From assembly GCA_002007465.1 (NCBI GenBank), contig LNAC01000278.1, forward strand, positions 1,402,333-1,466,332: a stretch of DNA of 64,000 nucleotides, read 5' to 3'. Every line of letters begins with the position of its first letter. The first letter of the stretch is position 1. Position numbers and translations under genes: made by a program. Shown one piece after another: positions 57,711 through 64,000 of the stretch. This DNA is from Ailurus styani. Its lineage: Eukaryota; Chordata; Mammalia; Carnivora; Ailuridae. Below the pieces are notes generated by a model. The model was not told the DNA's origin. It saw nothing but the letters and a program-made list of their open reading frames with translations, and searched no databases.

Positions 57711-58792
57711 TCCCATAGAAGAGGAAGTCCATCTACTCTGAATGGCACGCTGGAACCCCTAAGAAGACACACCGGATGCATGCAGGATGGAGAGAGTGCA
57801 CGGGAGTGCCAGCCAAGCACAGGTCGGGGAGAAAGCCTGCTGGAGAACATTCTCTTGCTTCGGGAGGAGGCCGGCTGGGTCTTGAATTTGATGTTGCTGC
57901 AGAAATCCTGCTGAAAGGGGACTGACTGTCCCTGAAGCCCCACAGGCAAAGTAGATGAAAACAGAGATGCTCTTCGGCACTTTGTTTCCTCCGTCTCACG
58001 GCCAGGATTTGAGGCTCCACCTCGCTCCCACACTCATCAGACCTGCAGGCTGGGGTTTTTACTGCCGTCTACATCTTCAGGCACTTACATCTTCAGGCAC
58101 TTGCGTCCTCAGCAGGCATCCAGGGGCCTCCCACATAACCTGTGAGTGGGCACATGGACAGCCTGAAGCTGTCCTTTGTTTCTATAATCACAAGGGACAT
58201 CATGGCAGTGACCTTTCGTAGCTGTGGAATGCACTCACTCCTCATCAGTGATACAGCAAGCTTGCTTCGTAGGATGGGTCTTGTGACCTGAGGGGGCATG
58301 AAATCCACCTCCCAGGGCCAAAGTGTGCACTGTACTTACAAGGAACTCGCCTCCACTGACCCAGGAAAACGCCCTCTGCTCCTACATCACTGCCCACAGT
58401 TCCAAGTGCTCCCAGTTACCCTCCCCAAAGGTGCGTCAAACACACACCACCCCTCACCCTAAGCTCCTGATGGGCCATGAGCAGAAAGGAGGAGAAGCTG
58501 GAGCCCAGCCTTTCGGGCAGCCTTCAATACATCGGGAGCTCCTGCGGGGGCCCAGCTAGATCTCAGCTCCCGAAGGTCTCTTCTCACTACGGTCGAGTGT
58601 GTCCCTTTGAGAGCGAGGACTTTACGCCGCCAGTGAAGAACAGAGCTCAAGTACCTCACCTGAAACACAGACTAGACGCTGACTACTGAGATGTCACAGG
58701 AGTCTTCCAGAGACATTAACTGTGCAAGATACCAGGGCCTTTTCCTCCCCCGTGAGACTTAGATACGAAATTTCCATCAAAGAGCAGGAAGG
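57711..58792. other. CNN3 intron 1 segment, nothing recognised
   Basis: Moderately GC-rich intron between two SINEs, with several overlapping open frames but no recognisable protein on either strand. Confidence 0.45.
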
Positions 58793-59003
58793 GGGCGCCT
58801 GGGTGGCTCAGTGGGTTAAAGCCGCTGCCTTCGGCTCAGGTCATGATCCCAGGGTCCTGGGATCGAGGCCCACGTCGGGCTCTCTGCTCAGCAGGGAGCC
58901 TGCTTCCTCCTCTCTCCTCTCTCTCTGCCTGCCTCTCTGCCTACTTGTGATCTCTCTCTCTGTGTCAAATGAATAAATTAAAAAAAAAATCTTTAAAAAA
59001 AAA
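58793..59003 (+). mobile_element. Young CAN-SINE with perfect 14-bp TSD
   Basis: GGGCGCCTGGGTGGCTCAG head through 'gttaaagccgctgccttcggctc' to an AATGAATAAATT tail. AAAGAGCAGGAAGG occurs at 58779-58792 and 59004-59017. Very close to the copy at 57364. Confidence 0.96.
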
Positions 59004-59017
59004 AAAGAGCAGGAAGG

Positions 59018-59984
59018 AATCTCACATTTCCTCTTTTTGAAAAATTTTTTATAACTTATATCATGAAATAGCATATGAAGATATGGGACTCTCAACTTGT
59101 TGAGACTAAGTAAAAAAGGTTTTTGGTTCACTTTAATGGGGAGTATGAAAACAAATGAAGTCAACAGTAAGGTTCAAACACCTTCACATCACCAAGTCCT
59201 CCACGAGTGCCACCGAAGAGAGGCTAGATACAAACAAGAGTCCAAGCTGCTTCTACATGGAAACAAAAAAGCCGATAGTTACAAGAGTGACAGAGTTCCT
59301 TAAAAAAAAAAAGTGTGACCACGGTTCCCTTTTCCAGCCCTAAGTGCAGGAGGACGCTGGGATGACGTCACATCTGGATGAGGCTAACTCCACATTCTAC
59401 CTGACTGTAACGCAAGCTGACAGCAGGGGACAAAAGACCACCAGCTGCTCGGGAGGCGGCGCGTCCTCCCCTGAGCACGGACGAAGGTCTCCCGGAGGCT
59501 GTCACGAAGGCCTGCTAAAGACATCCAGGCACAGGAACCGAACAAACCCAACTTTGCTCCCCTTCCAGATCAAGGTCCATGGGACTGAGGACAGTGAGTG
59601 GCACACGCACAGCCACGGGCCCCGGCAGGACTTAGTGGACAGAAGCGGCTGAGTCAGCAGCCTATTCGGCGGGCCTGGCCCATGTCCCCCTGCGGCCGCC
59701 GCCTGCGCCCTCGGCAGCTCCCAGGAAGACAAGGTCAGGAGCACAGTTAACGCCCTTCTTTAACAGGACAGGGTGAACCCAACAATGGCATGGGACACAT
59801 CTCCCCCACCTCAGTTTTCCCGTCCCCTTCCGTGTCCCTTCCCCGCTTTCCACCAGAACCTTCTTCCCTCCACAGTCTTGGTCCCACACACCCTGTGTAC
59901 TGAGCCCTTCCCCTTACTCGGTCCATCAGTGGGCACAGACCACCCCCCATCTTGTCTGAAACAAGTGCATCTTTTTTTTTCCCC
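59018..59984. other. CNN3 intron 1 segment, nothing recognised
   Basis: Includes a GC-richer stretch at 59440-59720 with a GCGGCCGCC at about 59692. No exon matching CNN3's first exon was seen. Confidence 0.45.
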
Positions 59985-60084
59985 CGAGTATAAGTGACAC
60001 ACAGTGTTATGTGGTTTCAGGTGTCCAGCGTGGTGATCCCACTTCTCTATACATTATGCAACACTCACCGCAACGAGCACAGAT
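59985..60084 (-). mobile_element. LINE-1 fragment (antisense 3' UTR)
   Basis: 'gtgacacacagtgttatgtggtttcaggtgt' parallels the L1 text at 18.70-18.79 kb. Confidence 0.65.
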
Positions 60085-60187
60085 ATGTAATTTTTTAAGT
60101 AATCACTACACCCATCCTGGGATTTGAACTCATGACCCCAAGATCAAGAGTCGCATGCTCTTCCAACTGAGCCAGCCAGGCGCCCCA
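60085..60187 (-). mobile_element. Short CAN-SINE
   Basis: 'aagtaatcactacacccatcctgggatttgaactc' to 'ccaactgagccagccaggcgcccc'; reverse, abutting the L1 fragment. Confidence 0.9.
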
Positions 60188-60539
60188 ACAGGCACATCTT
60201 TGATTAAACCTGCTGCCAGCTCCCAACACTGTCCTGTTTTTCTTTCATTTCATGACAAACCTCTCCATTTAGTACTTCTTCCTGACACCTCTGGAAACTT
60301 GCTCTACTGAAGACTCTACTGAAGTCTCTCACAAGGTCACCAGGGACCCCCTCAACAGCCAAATCCATGGTGTGTTTCTGCAGCACCCCAGAAAGCCCCT
60401 CCAATCTCTCCTCCTGTGGCTTCTTGTTAAAGGACTTCATCCCCGAGCTTCCCTCTCTGGCCTGCTTTCTCCCCTTCCCCCTGAAAGTTCAGGGAGAACT
60501 TCCCTGAGTTCTGGCTTCTGATTAAAACAGCGAAGCGCG

Positions 60540-60700
60540 TGGGCTCCAGAAGCTGAATGCTCAGGCGGGTGTCCCAGCTCCACTCTTCCCCACCTGTAAA
60601 CTAGAGATCATTAACAGTGCTTACATCAGAGAGTTGGTGGGGAGAATCAATGACTTAATTCATGTAAACATGAAGAAATCGATAAATGTCAACCCTTATC
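60540..60700 (+). mobile_element. MIR fragment
   Basis: 'gtgggctccagaagctgaatgc', 'cccacctgtaaactagagatcattaacagtgcttacatc' and 'gagaatcaatgacttaattcatgtaaa' follow the forward MIR order. Confidence 0.7.
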
Positions 60701-60901
60701 CTTCTATCTATCTGTGCTTTGCTGGCCATTCCTGTCCAGATACCAAAAAGATTTCCTCCTTTTAAATTCAATATATCATAGAGAACAATCACTTGGGGAA
60801 AAAAAAAAGGAACAATCACTTGACACTATTTGATAGCCATTTTGATAAGAGGTCATTCTGATGCTGCTTAGGCTTTCTATTTTAAAAACCACTCATTATC
60901 T

Positions 60902-61075
60902 GGGGCGCCTGGGTGGCTCAGTTGGTTAAGTGTCTACCTTCAGCTCAGGTCATGATCCCGGGGTCCTGGGATAAAGCCCCATGTTGAGCTCCTTGCTCAG
61001 TGGGGAGTCTGCTTCTCCTCTGTCCCTTCCCCTCCCCCAGCTTGTTCTAATAAATAAATAAAATCTTTAAAAGAA
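60902..61075 (+). mobile_element. CAN-SINE (tandem with the next)
   Basis: GGGGCGCCTGGGTGGCTCAG to AATAAATAAAATCTTT. Confidence 0.93.
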
Positions 61076-61085
61076 AAACTACTTA

Positions 61086-61290
61086 GGGTGCCTAGGTGAC
61101 TCAGTCAGTTAAGTGACTGCCTTCAACAAAGGTCATGATCCCAGGATTCTCGGACTGAGCCCCACGCTGGGCTCCCTGATCAGTGGGGAACTGCTTCTCC
61201 CTCTCCCCCATCTGGTGCTTGCTCGCTCTCCTTCTCATACTCCCTCTCAGTCTCTCTCAGATAAATAAATAAAATCTTAAAAAAAAAAAA
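61086..61290 (+). mobile_element. CAN-SINE
   Basis: AGGGTGCCTAGGTGACTCAG to AAATAAATAAAATC plus A-tail. 'ccactcattatc' before the pair and 'ctactcattatc' after it suggest the second SINE copied or landed next to the same target. Confidence 0.9.
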
Positions 61291-61494
61291 GCCTACTCAT
61301 TATCAAATAATTTGTAAAAGATGCCCCCCACCTCACTCTGCTGCCAACTCTCACCTGACTGGTGAGGTGGCAGAGAGAGTAGGTGTCACAGATGTGACTT
61401 GTGACTTGATAATAATGAACTAAAGCAAGTGACCTGAATTTTGACATGGCCACACTGATAGAGGTTTTTATTTGGGGTGTTTTGTGTTGTTGTT

Positions 61495-61495
<1 letters not shown>

Positions 61496-61529
<34 letters not shown>

Positions 61530-61541
61530 GTTTTTTTTTTA
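61496..61541. repeat. Long T-run
   Basis: About 40 T with one GG break, preceded by GTTGTTGTTGG. No SINE or LINE body is attached on either side. Confidence 0.95.
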
Positions 61542-61930
61542 ATCGTCAAGAGGAGAACCACCTTCCCTTTCATAGCTTTGGTGGAAGTATAAACTGATTT
61601 TTCCAGAGAGCCAGTTGGTACTACCTGTAACACTTACAAACGTTGGGTCAAAAGTCATGCACTTTTCTACACAAGTACTTTTGAAGGCAACATCCACCAG
61701 AAGAGAGGTAACGAATCGATAATGGGGATCCATACAATAGACCCTGACTCAGTTCTAAAATGGTCGACTGATGTTCCGACGTGCACAAGTGGCTGGGTGG
61801 GGGTAAGGGATACAGGACACTTTCACTACCTCTGTGTTTTGGTACTTACTGTCTGCATCCCTCACAACAAATATTTCATTCACAAAATCAGCGTACAGAG
61901 AGAAGAGGTTCTCACAGGCAAGGAATAGGC

Positions 61931-61963
61931 GACGACGTGCCGACGACGTGCCGATGACGTGTC
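61931..61963 (+). repeat. Triple 11-bp repeat with CRE-like core
   Basis: Three consecutive units GACGACGTGCC, GACGACGTGCC, GATGACGTGTC. The third contains TGACGTGTCA, similar to ATF/CREB or bZIP sites. It lies in a locally GC/CpG-rich stretch (about 61.92-62.25 kb) of CNN3 intron 1. Confidence 0.7.
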
Positions 61964-62579
61964 ACGGGCTCCACAGGGATCTGGACGCAGGTCCGCCTCC
62001 AAGGCTAGGTCCTTTCCTCCACGAGATGTTCTCCCACCCGCACCCTACTGAACGAGCAGAGAGCGGCGTCCTCCGCACTATCCCCAGAGCCTACGGCCCA
62101 GAGCGCTGGGCTGCCTGCTGAAGGACGGTCGGCCGGCAGCCTTAGACCCTGGGGCTTCCCACCAAGCCCTTTCAGCTCACGGAGAAGCACCCGGGCAGCC
62201 GAAAGCCACTTCCGCCACCGCCACCCGATCAGACTGAGGCACCATGAACAGGCTGCGGAGCTCGAGGAAAAAACACTGATTCAAACCAGCCCACGGGGAA
62301 TCTGCAGTCTCAAAGGGTGTTGCCGCTATAGTTCGAAAGTTCATAATAAGCTACTTGGCAGAGATGTCTCAGACTAAAAACACTTTAACCCCCCCACTGG
62401 CCCCTATCAAAAGCGCCTCCTACAACCCGCATGTTTCAGAAGATGCCGTAAGATGGAATGCAGGAAAGGGTGTCAACAGCGGAGCGGCCACTGGAAAGAC
62501 GAAAAGAAGAACATTCAAAAATCAAGCCAAGAGAGGAAGAAAATTCCAAATGAAAGCCTGGCTGGCAAAGCACATGCTC

Positions 62580-62606
62580 GTGTGTGTGTGGGGGGGGGGG
62601 GGGGGG
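62580..62606 (+). repeat. (TG)n followed by G16 run
   Basis: TGTGTGTGTG then sixteen G. It can form a G-quadruplex and is prone to length errors. Confidence 0.95.
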
Positions 62607-63505
62607 ACCGATACAACATACAGGTCTCTCAAGAAAGGTAAGGAAAAAGCAGAGACAAATGCCCTCCAGGCTTCAGAACAGAGAACGAGCCCATTCAGGG
62701 GGACCGGATGCCGCCATACGCGAACTCTCGAGAAAGGCCCTAGAGTTCCAGCTTAGCTGCTAAGGGCCAAGGACACAGACAAGCTCACAATGTGATGTTT
62801 AACGTAAGTATAATTTCTATACTCGATTAGAAGCATGATTGCTGTTGCTATTTTTGCATTCAAAGTGGAATCACATGTTTGAATTAGGAGAGACTTACTA
62901 CACATGGTATTGATTATTTTCTCTCCTATTTCCTCCCATGTGAAACAAAAGGAGGGAGGGAAAATTGCATTAGGGAAACACATACTTGCCTCCCCCCCCA
63001 CCCCCCCACGGGCTGTGTGGAGCCTTGTGTGCAGCACGAAGCAGGCTGAGAGGCTTGGGACAATGAGGAAAGATCAGCGCCCAAACATTTAGGAAGGGGA
63101 AAGAAACAACAATGAAATCACAGCCAGCTCTCCATGGAGCCACTCCATAAGTAGGATCCCCCGGAAATTTGTGAGGGAGGAGAGGAAAATGGCCATAAAT
63201 GCTTAGGCTGTGTCTCACCCAAAAGAGTCCTTCCAAGCCCACAGCCCTCCTCTTTTTTCTGCACTCCTGCCTCCAATTCCCTGGTCTGCCCACTGCAGAC
63301 TGCTGGAACCATCACACCCTGAAGCTTCCCCTCAGCCCAAGGAAGATGTTGAAGAAGGTCCCTCCTTACCTCATGGAGGAAAACTTAGACTAAGTCTTCT
63401 GAGCTCAAGGGCTTACTTCACACAGGTCTAGGTGGAGCCTTCATCAGACCGTTTAAAACAGAAGGCCTCCAGTGACAGTCAAGATTTACACGCAAAGAGG
63501 TAGGG

Positions 63506-63622
63506 GCGGCTGGCTGGCTCAGCCAATGGAGCTGTGACTCTTGATCTCAGGGTTGTGAGTTCCAGACCCACACTCGGTGTAGAGGGGACTTAAAAAACTA
63601 AAATCTTACCAAAAAAAGAAAA
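63506..63622 (+). mobile_element. Short CAN-SINE
   Basis: GGGGCGGCTGGCTGGCTCAG, 'cttgatctcagggttgtgagttcc', 'ggtgtagaggggactta' and A-rich tail. 'acgcaaagaggta' / 'acacaaagaggta' flank it. Confidence 0.9.
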
Positions 63623-64000
63623 GAAACACAAAGAGGTAAATACGTTTGTCAGTCCACTGTGGAGGAATATGAGGCCTCTCTGAAACCAAGAAAGAGCTAT
63701 CTTATCTTGTTTAACAGAAATCAATCTCTTAAGAAGATAAAGCCAAACAAGAACATGACCAGAAAGCGAAGCCTCTAGCTCTACACAGAAGTCCGGGCTC
63801 TGAGGGCAATGTGGACGGAATGAGAACAGGGTTAGAGGCCCTGGGATTTCAGAGGGAGCACAGGCCACCAGGGAAGGAGTCTTGGATAAGGACTCTGGGG
63901 GCAGATCCTATTCCTGACACAGAAGCGAAACTGCTTGGCAACGTAGTCCCTTATCTGCCAGAAGCCTCATTCAGATATACAAACAGATACCTGAATGAAC

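Noticed and set aside
47966..64000. Search for CNN3 exon 1 (start codon and about 19 residues)
   Set aside because: No matching minus-strand sequence with a suitable donor was seen; intron 1 of this gene is long, so the exon probably lies beyond 64000.

Overview
This is vertebrate nuclear DNA from a carnivore. Evidence: split genes with GT-AG introns, about two dozen CAN-SINE (SINEC, tRNA-derived) insertions, carnivore-type LINE-1 copies, ancient MIR elements and long dinucleotide arrays. The youngest SINEs have the 'gttaaagc...gcctacttgtgatctc' form, which I associate with mustelids; family level is an inference. There are no bacterial genes, CRISPR arrays or operons.

Two protein-coding genes converge. 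Plus strand: the last five coding exons of a choline-transporter-like gene, best matched to SLC44A3 (1255-41629, stop at 41627-41629, poly(A) signal at 41689). Minus strand: coding exons 2-7 of calponin 3, CNN3 (47965 down to 42947, poly(A) signal at 42192-42197). Their 3' ends lie only about 0.46 kb apart, matching the SLC44A3-CNN3 order known in human 1p21.3. All intron phases agree across the exons. SLC44A3 begins left of the window, and the short first coding exon of CNN3 was not found, so CNN3 intron 1 probably runs from 47966 past 64000.

Layout: 1-4344, two SLC44A3 exons and introns. 4345-37715, one 33-kb SLC44A3 intron, about a third of it two antisense LINE-1s (about 18.5-24.6 kb and 28.4-33.7 kb; the second has a perfect 16-bp target-site duplication and keeps 5' UTR sequence), plus many SINEs. 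37716-41715, the last three SLC44A3 exons and 3' end. 42175-47965, CNN3 exons and 3' UTR. 47966-64000, CNN3 intron 1 with an RPS7 retropseudogene, a truncated LINE-1 with target-site duplication, and many SINEs.

The most unusual structure is an inverted duplication in CNN3 intron 1. About 380 bp at 50062-50442 recurs in reverse complement at 52159-52577, splitting a SINE. A 240-bp gap-free core has 15 mismatches by hand count. Other points: a 100-codon open frame behind a phase-matched splice acceptor in an SLC44A3 intron, a triple 11-bp CRE-like repeat, and an inverted SINE pair in the long intron.
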